64,000 bases of DNA, from assembly GCF_000424285.1 (NCBI RefSeq), contig NZ_AUJP01000009.1:1-64000 (forward strand). The letters run 5' to 3'. Positions 53,364 through 62,153 of the stretch are shown here, one piece after another (positions within the stretch are counted from its first letter, which is position 1; each line of letters opens with the position of its first letter). Position numbers and translations under genes: made by a program. This DNA comes from Butyrivibrio sp. MB2005. GTDB taxonomy: Bacteria; Bacillota; Clostridia; Lachnospirales; Lachnospiraceae. The notes below the pieces were generated by a model. The model ran no database searches. It was not told the origin of the DNA and worked only from the letters and a program-made list of their open reading frames with translations.

Positions 53364-54935
53364 ATGAACAGGAAACTGCCTATCGGAATACAAGGATTTG
53401 AAAAACTTATATCGGATAATTTCTTGTATGTAGATAAAACAAAATATATTTATGAGCTTGTCCATAACAATGTCCCATATTTTTTATGCAGACCAAGAAG
53501 ATTTGGGAAAAGTCTATTATTATCAGCCATGAAAGCATACTGGATGGGTAAAAAGGAGCTTTTTGAGGGTCTTGCCATAGAGAGGCTTGAGAAAGATAAT
53601 CCCGATGCATGGAAAAGCTATCCTGTTTTCTATTTTGATTTTAATGGAGCTGATTACCAGCAAGAAGGTGCTCTTGAAGAAGCCTTGAATATCCAGCTTA
53701 ATAGGTGGGAGGCGGATTATAATTGCAAGCAGACTTCCTCCACGCTCAGCGGAAGATTTCAAAATCTGCTGATTTCTGCCAAAAGAGAAACAGGTCTTAA
53801 TAGCGTAATTCTTGTTGATGAATACGATAAACCTCTTTTAGATGTAATTGATAATGAAAATTTGCACGATCACAATAAGAGTGTATTTAAAGGCTTCTTC
53901 AGCACTTTAAAGAGTTTTGACGAATATATTCAATTTACTTTTATAACAGGGGTATCAAAATTTCATAAAGTAAGTATTTTTAGCGATCTTAACCACCTAA
54001 ATGATATTTCACTTAATGAGACTTTTGCCGGTCTTTGCGGAATCACAGACAAAGAATTAAACGAATATTTTCCAGCTGAAATAGAAGCACTCGCCACGCA
54101 TCATCAAATATCTGTTGAAGAATGTTTACATACATTAAAAAAGCAATATGATGGATATCATTTTTATCCAAATTCTGAAGGAGTATATAATCCCTATAGT
54201 CTTCTAAACGCATTCTATACTAAGGATTTTGGCACTTATTGGTTTGAGACCGGAACTCCTACTTTTTTAATAAAGAAGCTGCGAAACAGTCAATTTGATG
54301 TGCGTAAATTTTCTAATAAAACCATTTACGCCAGTGAATCAACATTAAAGGACTACACCGGAGATATGACGGATCCGATTCCGCTTTTATACCAGACAGG
54401 TTACCTTACAATTTCCGAGTTTGACAGTAAGCGAAGAAGATATACCCTCTGTTTTCCAAACGAAGAGGTAAAATACGGTTTCCTGGAAAGTCTTATACCA
54501 TCCTACGTCCCTAAGGCAACTGCAGGGAATGGGCTTGATATCTTCACCCTTGATGATTACATCGAAAATGGAGAAACGGACAATATTCGTGATGTATTTA
54601 CCGCTCTGTTTGCAGGCATTACATATACCACGGAAAATGACCCATTTGAGCATTATTTTCAGGCTGTTATCTACCTTGTATTTACTCTGCTTGGCAAGCT
54701 TGTTCAGTGCGAGATGCACACATATACCGGCAGGATTGATTGCAGAGTCCAAACCTCTGACTACATTTATCTGTTCGAATTCAAGAGGGATGAATCTGCC
54801 AAGGCTGCATTAGATCAGATCAATTCAAAAGAATATGCACTTCCATTTACGGCAGACAACAGAACTCTTTTTAAAATAGGTGTGTCATTTGACTCGGAGA
54901 GAAGGAAGCTTTCCGGGTGGGAAGTGGAAAAATAG
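53364..54935 (+). CDS. AAA-ATPase-like / PD-(D/E)XK nuclease family protein
   Basis: A 523-residue protein: an AAA-ATPase-like domain (PF09820 type) with LPIGIQGFEKLI, VDKTKYI and the P-loop-like FLCRPRRFGKSLLLS near 50-64, and Walker B ILVDEYDKPLLD, then a C-terminal PD-(D/E)XK_9 nuclease-like domain (DUF1703) with TGRIDCRV and YLFEFKRDE. The family is abundant and patchy in gut Firmicutes and Bacteroidetes; function is unproven. The ATG at 53364 has AGAGGA upstream; earlier ATGs add residues the family lacks. It sits between two surface-polymer genes, which suggests a mobile insertion. Confidence 0.83.
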   Translation: MNRKLPIGIQGFEKLISDNFLYVDKTKYIYELVHNNVPYFLCRPRRFGKSLLLSAMKAYWMGKKELFEGLAIERLEKDNPDAWKSYPVFYFDFNGADYQQEGALEEALNIQLNRWEADYNCKQTSSTLSGRFQNLLISAKRETGLNSVILVDEYDKPLLDVIDNENLHDHNKSVFKGFFSTLKSFDEYIQFTFITGVSKFHKVSIFSDLNHLNDISLNETFAGLCGITDKELNEYFPAEIEALATHHQISVEECLHTLKKQYDGYHFYPNSEGVYNPYSLLNAFYTKDFGTYWFETGTPTFLIKKLRNSQFDVRKFSNKTIYASESTLKDYTGDMTDPIPLLYQTGYLTISEFDSKRRRYTLCFPNEEVKYGFLESLIPSYVPKATAGNGLDIFTLDDYIENGETDNIRDVFTALFAGITYTTENDPFEHYFQAVIYLVFTLLGKLVQCEMHTYTGRIDCRVQTSDYIYLFEFKRDESAKAALDQINSKEYALPFTADNRTLFKIGVSFDSERRKLSGWEVEK

Positions 54936-54954
54936 AAAATGTACCATATGACTT

Positions 54955-55001
54955 AAGGGGGCTGTGGAGAAAATGAGTTAAATCGTTTCCACATCCCCTC
55001 C
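54955..55001. terminator. Hairpin between AAA gene and K+ channel gene
   Basis: GGGGGCTGTGGA pairs with CCACATCCCC around an A/T-rich loop with a mismatch. There is no T tail on the plus strand, so it may be only a weak terminator for the convergent genes. Confidence 0.45.
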
Positions 55002-55054
55002 AAATTACATCTTCACCTCAAATAATCCTTCCATCGAAATCTCAGTCTTACATT

Positions 55055-55807
55055 TTATTGCTTAGTGTCATTCCTGCCATTCACAGTATTTCTTTTGGAT
55101 AATGTATTAAGATATCCCGCCGTCACAATACCTGAGGGCAAGGCCACAATCGCAATGCCAAATACAGATGAAATCATAGCCACTGTCCTACCAACAGTCG
55201 TGACAGGATATAAATCTCCATATCCCACAGTAGTCAATGACACCGTCGCCCAATAAATTGCATCAAAGAAGGAATTAAAAGTATCTGGCTCTACACTAAA
55301 AACCACTAGTGCTGATACAAATACATACCCCATTGCAAGAGAGGCAACTTCAAGAAGTGCCTTCTTTGAATTCTTCATTACAGTCACAAGAATCTCCATG
55401 CTTCCGGAATATCTAACAACACGAAAAACTCTGAAAATTCTCAGTGGTTTAATTATTCTGAACATTCGCAGAACACGAAAGCTCCTATCAACATAGGTTA
55501 TAAATGGAAGAATAGATAACAAATCAATAACCGCCATTGGCGTGAATGGATACTTAACAAAAGAAGTTATACTCTTTTTACCCAGCTTATAATCAGCTGT
55601 CATCCAACGCAGAGCATAATCAACAATGAAAACAATTGCTGCTATGCGATCTGTAATTTCAAATAATGGTCTGCTTTCCTTAAATAACATAGGAGCGATA
55701 CTCATTATGATAAAAAAAAGCATGAATGCATCATACCAATCGCTGAGTTGATCACCTTCATTCGCTACTTCTACTATTTCATAGATTCGTTTACGAATTT
55801 TATCCAA
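55055..55807 (-). CDS. Voltage-gated-type potassium channel subunit
   Basis: A 250-residue six-segment channel. The S4 voltage sensor has arginines every third residue (RSFRVLRMFRIIKPLRIFRV near 100-119), and the pore carries the selectivity filter TTVGYGDLYP near 190. The layout is like KvAP. The start is TTG at 55807 with AGGAG nine bases upstream. It is a single gene between the AAA/nuclease gene and a tagF remnant. Confidence 0.87.
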   Translation of the reverse strand: MDKIRKRIYEIVEVANEGDQLSDWYDAFMLFFIIMSIAPMLFKESRPLFEITDRIAAIVFIVDYALRWMTADYKLGKKSITSFVKYPFTPMAVIDLLSILPFITYVDRSFRVLRMFRIIKPLRIFRVFRVVRYSGSMEILVTVMKNSKKALLEVASLAMGYVFVSALVVFSVEPDTFNSFFDAIYWATVSLTTVGYGDLYPVTTVGRTVAMISSVFGIAIVALPSGIVTAGYLNTLSKRNTVNGRNDTKQ

Positions 55808-55868
55808 GTAAATTATCTCCTCTATTCCTGCCCTACACTTCTGATATACTTAGCGTTTTACCACAAAC

Positions 55869-56223
55869 CTAGTTCATCTCCATAAGTTTCTCATAAATCA
55901 CATCAGTAGCTGATTTATCTCCATTACTCCAAAACTTGACGCTATAATCCATGCCTTTTCCTGTTTTAAAAAATATTTCGATTGCATCGACTATTGCATC
56001 AGAATCCTTACATACTTCATCTATTGGTACCTTATCCATAAAATCGACATTTCGATATCCATTCATACCGCATCGAAACTCATCAAAATCAGGAATATAA
56101 GAAAGTATATTCAGGTAAAAAAATCTAACATCCATTAAGAAAATCTGTCACCAAAAGATCATAGTCACAAGGTTCAGCTTTGGACACCAATTTGACCGTC
56201 TTGCCATTATAAATGTAATTATG
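55869..56223 (-). pseudogene. Broken C-terminal fragment of a TagF-like glycerophosphotransferase
   Basis: An 88-residue frame (55869-56135) ends like a CDP-glycerol glycerophosphotransferase: YIPDFDEFRCGMNGYR, then PIDEVCKDSDAIVDAI, FFKTGK. Just upstream, in another frame, lies CDYDLLVTDFL, which is the TagF motif normally joined to it (DYSSVMFDF). The two parts meet near 56130-56140 at a frameshift and stop. The rest of the gene is missing, because tagD ends at 56224. It is therefore a decayed end of a second tagF-type gene. Confidence 0.65.
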
Positions 56224-56676
56224 TTAATTCGGATTAGTGTTTATATTGTCATGGGTCAACTCAGTACCTGTGTTAGAGAAATTAGCATCATAAATATCTG
56301 TTTTTATTTTTGATGAAGATATTTCTGGGGTCCTTTCTAAATAAACCACTTCTACACCTTCATCTTTTAAGAAATCAAACTTACCTTCCCAATCATTTCC
56401 CATAACAAATGTATCTATATGATACTCATGCATATCTGATTTTTTCTGTTGCCAATTAGTCTCAGGTATTACTAAATCCACGTAACGAATTGATTCTAAT
56501 AAAACTTTCCTCTGTTCATAGGAAAAATATGTTTTTTTGTGTTTTTCATTCCAATTAAACTCATCTGATGAGAGAACAACAATAAGATAATCTCCCAATG
56601 CTTTTGCTCTTCTTAGTAAATTAATATGACCATAATGTAATAAGTCAAAAGTTCCATATGTGATTACTCGCTTCAT
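56224..56676 (-). CDS. tagD: Glycerol-3-phosphate cytidylyltransferase TagD
   Basis: A 150-residue nucleotidyltransferase that makes CDP-glycerol for wall teichoic acid. Motifs are VITYGTFDLLHYGHINLL (residues 4-21, HxGH-type), and RTPEISSSKIK near 125, typical of TagD. GGGGGAAAA precedes the ATG. It is downstream of the TagF/TagB-like gene and upstream of the tagF remnant, and lies in AT-rich DNA. Confidence 0.92.
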   Translation of the reverse strand: MKRVITYGTFDLLHYGHINLLRRAKALGDYLIVVLSSDEFNWNEKHKKTYFSYEQRKVLLESIRYVDLVIPETNWQQKKSDMHEYHIDTFVMGNDWEGKFDFLKDEGVEVVYLERTPEISSSKIKTDIYDANFSNTGTELTHDNINTNPN

Positions 56677-56707
56677 TTTTCCCCCAGAAATATTAGTATA
56701 TATTATT

Positions 56708-58348
56708 TTATGAATATTTCACTGAATTAATATCATTTACAACTGATGCTTTGCATTCATATGCCAAAGATTTAATTTTTTGTATTTCTTCATGCTCCAT
56801 ATTCCTTTCATCAATTACAAATGTAACATCGTTATTTGAAGCAGTAAAAATCCTAAGCATCTCATCATATCGATTTATATAACATATTACTTTCTCAAAT
56901 CTAATTCCGTGAAATTGTGTTTGATACGCAATTGGCCACATTTTTGTATCTTCACAGTTATTGCTATCAAATAAAATATCATTGCAATAATAATCAAGTG
57001 AGATTAAATCAACCTTTTTATCAAGAGCCTGAATCCTTAATGGTTCTTTTATAAAATCTATGTTTTTATATGCTACAGATATAATCTTAGACTTATCTTC
57101 AAGCATGGCATCTATCCAATCTATAAAATCTGTAGTATGATCACTCGGACTTAAGTCACCCCCATAGAACAAATACCTTTTTTTATCATTTTCAATTGAT
57201 AAATGATTTCCTTTTTTATTTGAATGCAAATCAATTATCATTTGATAAAGTTTTCTTGGTGTGTCAAACTCGTCTTCGCTGCAAAATTGTTTATACACTT
57301 TCGCATCATCATATTCTTTTTTTGTCCCCATCTCATATAATAATTCTTCAATTGTCTTCACTTTTGCAAATGGTAAGGATTCTATGTCCAAATACATCCC
57401 CTGTCTTTTCAAATACTCATCCTTATCATACATCCATAAAATTATCTTTTTTCTCGTACATAGAAAATCTATCATCACACTAGAATAATCAGTAATTAAA
57501 CAGTCTACACAATTCAAAAACTCATATGTTTCATAATCGTCTGGAAATGGTTTGACCCTATAATAACGCGTAAAATCAAGTTTTTCCCTCATCAATCTAT
57601 GTAAATTAACATACATAACTGAACCATCATCTAAGGCATTATCTATTGTATCCAACATCTTCTTAATTATTTCATAACTATCTACAATATTGCCTAAATT
57701 GCCTCTCCATGTGGGCATATATGCAAATACTTTCTTGTTTATTAACCGTTCTTTTAGCCTAACATCATGTTCACTTTTGCTATCAAAAAAAATAGAATTA
57801 CGAGGATAACCCAAAATAATATCCCTACCAGCATAACTCTCCAACCTATATGATTTATTCATATTATTCTGAGTGTATTTATTGGGATATAGCACAATAT
57901 CACTATCTATAAATGATTTTTTCTGAGCTCCAGTCCATGCTACATCATCAAAAAAATCATATCCAAGTTTCTTTAATGGAGTACCATGCCAAGTTTGAAC
58001 ACATACTTGACCATGTCGCTTTCGATAAATAGAATTAAACTGAACATCTGTAAATAAATATCTTGCTATAGCCAAATATGTCACTTGATTGACTGAATTT
58101 ACCTCTAAAAGTTTTATTCGGCTATCGCCAAACTTATCTATTAGTAATCTAACATTCTTAGGTACGTTCCCACCTTTTGATGCTATACCAATAATATATT
58201 GCTTATCCTGGAGCAAAAACTCTCTGGCTAAATAATACATATTACCTGCCAAATCGTTCCCTACATGCGACTCTATGTAAACTATATTATCCTGAATATT
58301 ATCTTCAGATAATAATTCATTATAATAGTCTATTAACCTATTACCCAT
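56708..58348 (-). CDS. CDP-glycerol glycerophosphotransferase, TagF/TagB type
   Basis: A 546-residue enzyme of the CDP-glycerol glycerophosphotransferase family. Motifs are VQTWHGTPLKKLGYDF near residue 112, LGYPRNSIFF, YMPTWRG near 195, and DCLITDYSSVMIDFL near 285. The C-terminal 150 residues (after about 395) extend beyond the family core and are unassigned. It uses CDP-glycerol from TagD to add or polymerise glycerol phosphate. The ATG has GAGGT nine bases upstream. The base composition is strongly AT-rich. Confidence 0.85.
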   Translation of the reverse strand: MGNRLIDYYNELLSEDNIQDNIVYIESHVGNDLAGNMYYLAREFLLQDKQYIIGIASKGGNVPKNVRLLIDKFGDSRIKLLEVNSVNQVTYLAIARYLFTDVQFNSIYRKRHGQVCVQTWHGTPLKKLGYDFFDDVAWTGAQKKSFIDSDIVLYPNKYTQNNMNKSYRLESYAGRDIILGYPRNSIFFDSKSEHDVRLKERLINKKVFAYMPTWRGNLGNIVDSYEIIKKMLDTIDNALDDGSVMYVNLHRLMREKLDFTRYYRVKPFPDDYETYEFLNCVDCLITDYSSVMIDFLCTRKKIILWMYDKDEYLKRQGMYLDIESLPFAKVKTIEELLYEMGTKKEYDDAKVYKQFCSEDEFDTPRKLYQMIIDLHSNKKGNHLSIENDKKRYLFYGGDLSPSDHTTDFIDWIDAMLEDKSKIISVAYKNIDFIKEPLRIQALDKKVDLISLDYYCNDILFDSNNCEDTKMWPIAYQTQFHGIRFEKVICYINRYDEMLRIFTASNNDVTFVIDERNMEHEEIQKIKSLAYECKASVVNDINSVKYS

Positions 58349-58355
58349 TTCATTA

Positions 58356-60467
58356 TTACCTCACTATTTTTCTGATATTTGATGCTGCTTCTGCTTTTGT
58401 TTCCCCAATCCATGGATTAATTTCATTTCCTTCCATTATTTCATAGCAAATATCACTGTATGATAATTTATTCAATGGCAGAATTGCATCAAACCCCTCT
58501 ATTTTGTTCATATAAACTTTAGATTGCACCCAGATTTCAACAAAATCTCTTGCCCCCCTATATATATCTTCAATTTCTTTCTCATTTCTCTTTTCATTTT
58601 CAATATAGGAAAAAACAAAATCTCCTTCTTTATTCTTGCTAATCATTTTTAGAGATTTCTCATTAGATGAGAATATCAATTCACATATAAACCTTCCCAT
58701 CTTAGTTGGCGAAAATTGAGCAAGAAGTTGCTCGTTCTTTCTCGGACTAAAGCAGTATGCATCTACCATTTCATCAGTAAAAGCATTTGATACAAAATCT
58801 CTTGTCCCATACGAAACCATAAGAAGTGATTTTACCGTTAAATCCATATTCATCTCTTCTAGTAAATATTTAAGGCATTGGGCATTAGTCCCTTGCCATC
58901 CCAAATCAACTATACCTACTCTGTCCCCCTTTTTTACAAATTGCTTATAGTATTCCGTACTAGCTATCCTTTCTGCTTCAAAATTATTTAGCATTATCTG
59001 TTTATTATCATTTAGACATTCTTTTAACGAATCAAAGTTCTTCATCGAGAAAATTTCATCTACGCATAACTTATAGTCTGGTAAATAATCAGCCATAAAC
59101 TCGATATTTAGTTCTTTTAGAACTTCTCCTATTGTAATTTTAGCTATGAGTGCTCTTGCTTTAATATGCGAATCAATAAAATAGCCTGAAAACCTTTTAT
59201 ATGAGAATCGAATAGAAGCAAATCGTGAGATTTTAATATAGTCACAATCGACCTCTTGAAAATATTTCTTATACATTTCATACACTAAACACATATCTCG
59301 GCTAGAAAATAATAGTTTAGTCAATTTATTTTTTTTGGCAAATTCATTTATCCATTTACAATAGCCGACTACTAATAACCCTAAATAACCAAATCCCAAT
59401 TCATAATACATATTTTCTTCATTATTTATTCCGTTATGGAAATGTGAATTGACTATTCCACTGTATACAGAAAAAAGCAAGGAGGACATTTTTGCTGGTC
59501 TATAATTCCTACCAATCTCATTTACATTTTCGTAATAAAAAGCCTTCCAACCTATAATTCGCGATCCTATATAATCGGCTAAATAATTATCACCAACATG
59601 AATAACACTATAACTTCTACCAACAACACTCCAAACTTCATTTTGCAATAATCCTTTATTTTTACTCACTCCAAACTCGCAAGACGAAAACACTTCTTTA
59701 ATATCCTTATAGCCACATATATCCAGTAAATGTTTTATTTGAATGGAATCCATATACATATTAGACGTTGCTATCAATCGTTTCCCTTTTCTGACTAGTT
59801 CCTTGACTACTTCTAACATATATGGATTTGCAAAACAGACTTTTTCTTCGACACTTAACTCTAGTTCCATAGCTTTTGTCTTGTCTATGCCAATATTGTT
59901 TTCAAGAATATCGTATATTTCTGAAAGAGTAATTTCGCCATATACATTGTCTGTTTTCTGTCTAGCACATTTCTCAGCTTCAACTCTACTATTTTTATAA
60001 TCATATATACCGAGTTGATTACCGACTATTGAAAAAACATCAGTTGGATTTGATACATATCGAAATATCAATGTGTCAAATACATCAAAAGAAATAATAT
60101 CGTATCTTTCTAGTCTCTGTACGAACTCCTCAACTGAAGGACGTCTCTTTATTGCTATCTCTGGGTATTTCCATGGATTTCCTATATTCTTCTTTTTTTC
60201 AGTGGTTTTTTCCTCATTTATGTCATTTTTTAATTCTCTATTTAAATACAGATCAGGATTTAACTGAGGATCAATCGGAACATCCCAGTACAAAAAGGGT
60301 ATCTGTTTTTTTCTAACTCGATAAAACCAATTTAACCTCAACAAAACCCAATACCCCTTTAAGCGATTTCTTTTCCCATTTTTAGTGTTTTCTCTAACAT
60401 ATCGTTCGTATTCATACCATACTCTTCCATTTTTTCTTACTAAAAATCCATATATTTTTTCTTTCAT
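58356..60467 (-). CDS. HAD-superfamily protein of the surface-polysaccharide type (COG5610-like), copy 2
   Basis: A 703-residue relative of the 51025-53139 product. The HAD core has ISFDVFDTLIFRYVS near residue 125, TSNMYMDSIQIK, GVSKNKG and HVGDNYLADYIG. The C-terminal half has the same unusual motif VGIVDLGWQGTNAQ near 535. Length, domain order and many segments match (PTDVF, CFANPYMLEV, VNSHFHNG), so the two are paralogues, but base composition differs: this copy is AT-rich. AGGAG lies upstream of the ATG. It is next to the TagF/TagB-like gene and may act on the same polymer; activity unknown. Confidence 0.73.
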   Translation of the reverse strand: MKEKIYGFLVRKNGRVWYEYERYVRENTKNGKRNRLKGYWVLLRLNWFYRVRKKQIPFLYWDVPIDPQLNPDLYLNRELKNDINEEKTTEKKKNIGNPWKYPEIAIKRRPSVEEFVQRLERYDIISFDVFDTLIFRYVSNPTDVFSIVGNQLGIYDYKNSRVEAEKCARQKTDNVYGEITLSEIYDILENNIGIDKTKAMELELSVEEKVCFANPYMLEVVKELVRKGKRLIATSNMYMDSIQIKHLLDICGYKDIKEVFSSCEFGVSKNKGLLQNEVWSVVGRSYSVIHVGDNYLADYIGSRIIGWKAFYYENVNEIGRNYRPAKMSSLLFSVYSGIVNSHFHNGINNEENMYYELGFGYLGLLVVGYCKWINEFAKKNKLTKLLFSSRDMCLVYEMYKKYFQEVDCDYIKISRFASIRFSYKRFSGYFIDSHIKARALIAKITIGEVLKELNIEFMADYLPDYKLCVDEIFSMKNFDSLKECLNDNKQIMLNNFEAERIASTEYYKQFVKKGDRVGIVDLGWQGTNAQCLKYLLEEMNMDLTVKSLLMVSYGTRDFVSNAFTDEMVDAYCFSPRKNEQLLAQFSPTKMGRFICELIFSSNEKSLKMISKNKEGDFVFSYIENEKRNEKEIEDIYRGARDFVEIWVQSKVYMNKIEGFDAILPLNKLSYSDICYEIMEGNEINPWIGETKAEAASNIRKIVR

Positions 60468-60971
60468 AAATATCTCCTGCCCTAGTATATTTAATGAGCA
60501 ACACTCCTACCTAATTACCCAAAGGATTAGGATAATCATTAAGGAAGCCTTCTATTGAATAGAATACTGAAATGTTTGCATGATATATCTCAGATAGCGT
60601 AATAATGCTCACAGATATTCTCTGCTGTTACAACATTTTGAGTCTCTAACTGATTAAAATCGGCGTAATACAACACGAGTTCTAACGTTGTATTAGTCAA
60701 AAAGATACTTATCGAAATATGTGAGTCCTGTGATAGCTGCAATCACTTTGGATAATTTATCACCGACCCATTTTCGCACTAGCACCTTTTCAATTATTTC
60801 TGGTTTATCCCAAAATTGTAAAAGCTAATCAGTATAGCTATTAACATAAGCGCTCCTAAATTCAATATCGCAATATTCTTTTTGCACAATTATCAAAAAA
60901 CTCCCGACATAAAGCATTTTCATACCTTACATCAGGAGTTATTATTTCAATTATTCACTTTTTATTTATGA
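60468..60971 (-). other. About 500 bases without a clear gene; probably decayed DNA
   Basis: No full gene was found. A 44-codon frame on the minus strand (roughly 60700-60835, WDKPEIIEKVLVRKWVG) has no start and no recognised family. A 9-bp perfect inverted repeat TAATACAAC/GTTGTATTA lies at 60666-60695. The region is AT-rich and lies between the HAD gene and a nuclease remnant, so it likely holds decayed mobile or polymer genes. Confidence 0.5.
60898..60944 (-). terminator. Terminator after the nuclease remnant
   Basis: On the minus strand AACTCCTGA pairs with the distal GGGAGTT region, with T-rich sequence (TTTTTTG) after it. It lies just past the end of the 60972 remnant. Confidence 0.5.
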
Positions 60972-61250
60972 CTATTTCTTTTCTGTCAGGAATTCATCAA
61001 ATAGCTTCTGCTGGAACTCAGAATCTCCGGCTGCTTTCTTAAGGTCATCCATTCGATTAGCAGTTATTAGCCACATATTTAAAGCATTAACGTCTGCTTT
61101 TCCTTCATCATAAGAGATATTCTTCTCATTTTGTATATGAAGTGCTTCATTATATTCTGACAATAACATTGCAACCACCTCGTTTCGGTTCGTCTCTAAA
61201 AGACATTTAAATACTCTCTCTTGAATACATCTGTCTGCAGCATCATTTAC
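60972..61250 (-). pseudogene. C-terminal remnant of a PD-(D/E)XK transposase (Rpn-like) protein
   Basis: A 68-codon frame ends at 60972. Its first codon is GTG, but homology continues upstream in the same frame to a stop at 61251-61253, giving NDAADRCIQERVFKCLLETN, then REVVAMLLSEYNEALHI-like text, SYDEGKADVNAL and QKLFDEFLTEKK. This matches the C-terminus of Rpn/PD-(D/E)XK-type proteins common in Lachnospiraceae (CIREGILxxFLxxNRxEA, then EYDEExH). The N-terminal nuclease part is missing. It is therefore a remnant, although the short frame could still be translated. Confidence 0.6.
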
Positions 61251-61396
61251 TTAGTTATCACAATAGTCTCCTCATGTAAAGTATGAAATTGTCAATGTTC
61301 GGTGTGGTTGTTTCTTCATGTTAAAACTTTCTGAAACAACATATATGCTTATCATGCAGATGCATGTAAGTATCAATAATTTTATAAACCGGCAGT

Positions 61397-62143
61397 TTAT
61401 TCCCCGCCAGACTTCCTGTACTCCGCACACACAGTCTTAACATCACCGTCCATGCGAAGTTTACCTTTTTCAATCCAGACTGCCCTGTCGCAGTTGTCCA
61501 GGATTGTGCCCATTCCATGGCTCACCAGAAGTACTGTTGATCCGCCGTGGATCATTTCTTTGATACGCTTAAGACTTTTTTGTCTGAAGAACTCATCCCC
61601 AACTGAAAGGACTTCGTCAAGAAGTAATATTTCAGCAGCGTCTCCTGCAGTTGCGATGGCAAAACCAAGTCGCGATACCATACCGGAAGAATAGTTCTTT
61701 ACCTTTTCCTCCATGAAATCCTGAAGTTCTGCAAACTCTACTATTTCATCGTAGTGTTCATCAAGGAATTCCCTTGAATAACCAACTATTGATCCATTCA
61801 GGTATACATTTTCTCTTCCGGTGAGTTCCATATCAAAACCGGTGCCCAGCGTCAAAAGTTGTACTTTTTTTCTATCGACTTCTATCTTTCCGCTTGTTGG
61901 ATTTATTGCCCCGGCTATAAGCTTTAAAAGTGTACTTTTTCCTGAGCCATTGGTTCCTATGATTCCGACAACCTCTCCTTTATGTACATCAAAGCTTACG
62001 TTGTCGATAGCAAGTAAATCTCTGTAGTTTATTTCCTTTTTTATTTTCCTTATAAGATAGTCTTTAAGTCCTGAGACATTCGCTGTACTGATTTTGTACT
62101 CCATAGTCAGGTCTTTAATTTTTATGACTGCATCTTCACTCAT
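61397..62143 (-). CDS. tagH: Teichoic-acid or polysaccharide exporter ATPase TagH
   Basis: A 248-residue ATPase of the TagH/Wzt class. The N-terminal region has the lengthened loop before Walker A typical of this class (LKDYLIRKIKKEINYRDLLAI). Walker A is GTNGSGKSTLLKL near 62, then LGTGFDMELTGRENVYLNG, signature YSSGMVSRLGFAIA, Walker B ILLLDEVLSVGDEFF and switch His in VSHGM. The ATG at 62143 has GAGGG seven bases upstream. No C-terminal glycan-binding domain is present. It pairs with the permease just upstream. Confidence 0.9.
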   Translation of the reverse strand: MSEDAVIKIKDLTMEYKISTANVSGLKDYLIRKIKKEINYRDLLAIDNVSFDVHKGEVVGIIGTNGSGKSTLLKLIAGAINPTSGKIEVDRKKVQLLTLGTGFDMELTGRENVYLNGSIVGYSREFLDEHYDEIVEFAELQDFMEEKVKNYSSGMVSRLGFAIATAGDAAEILLLDEVLSVGDEFFRQKSLKRIKEMIHGGSTVLLVSHGMGTILDNCDRAVWIEKGKLRMDGDVKTVCAEYRKSGGE

Positions 62144-62153
62144 CAAAAGTCCC

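Noticed and set aside
60666..60695. 9-bp perfect inverted repeat as a possible CRISPR-like or attachment repeat
   Set aside because: It occurs once, with no spacer array or partner copy in the window, so it is listed only as part of decayed DNA.
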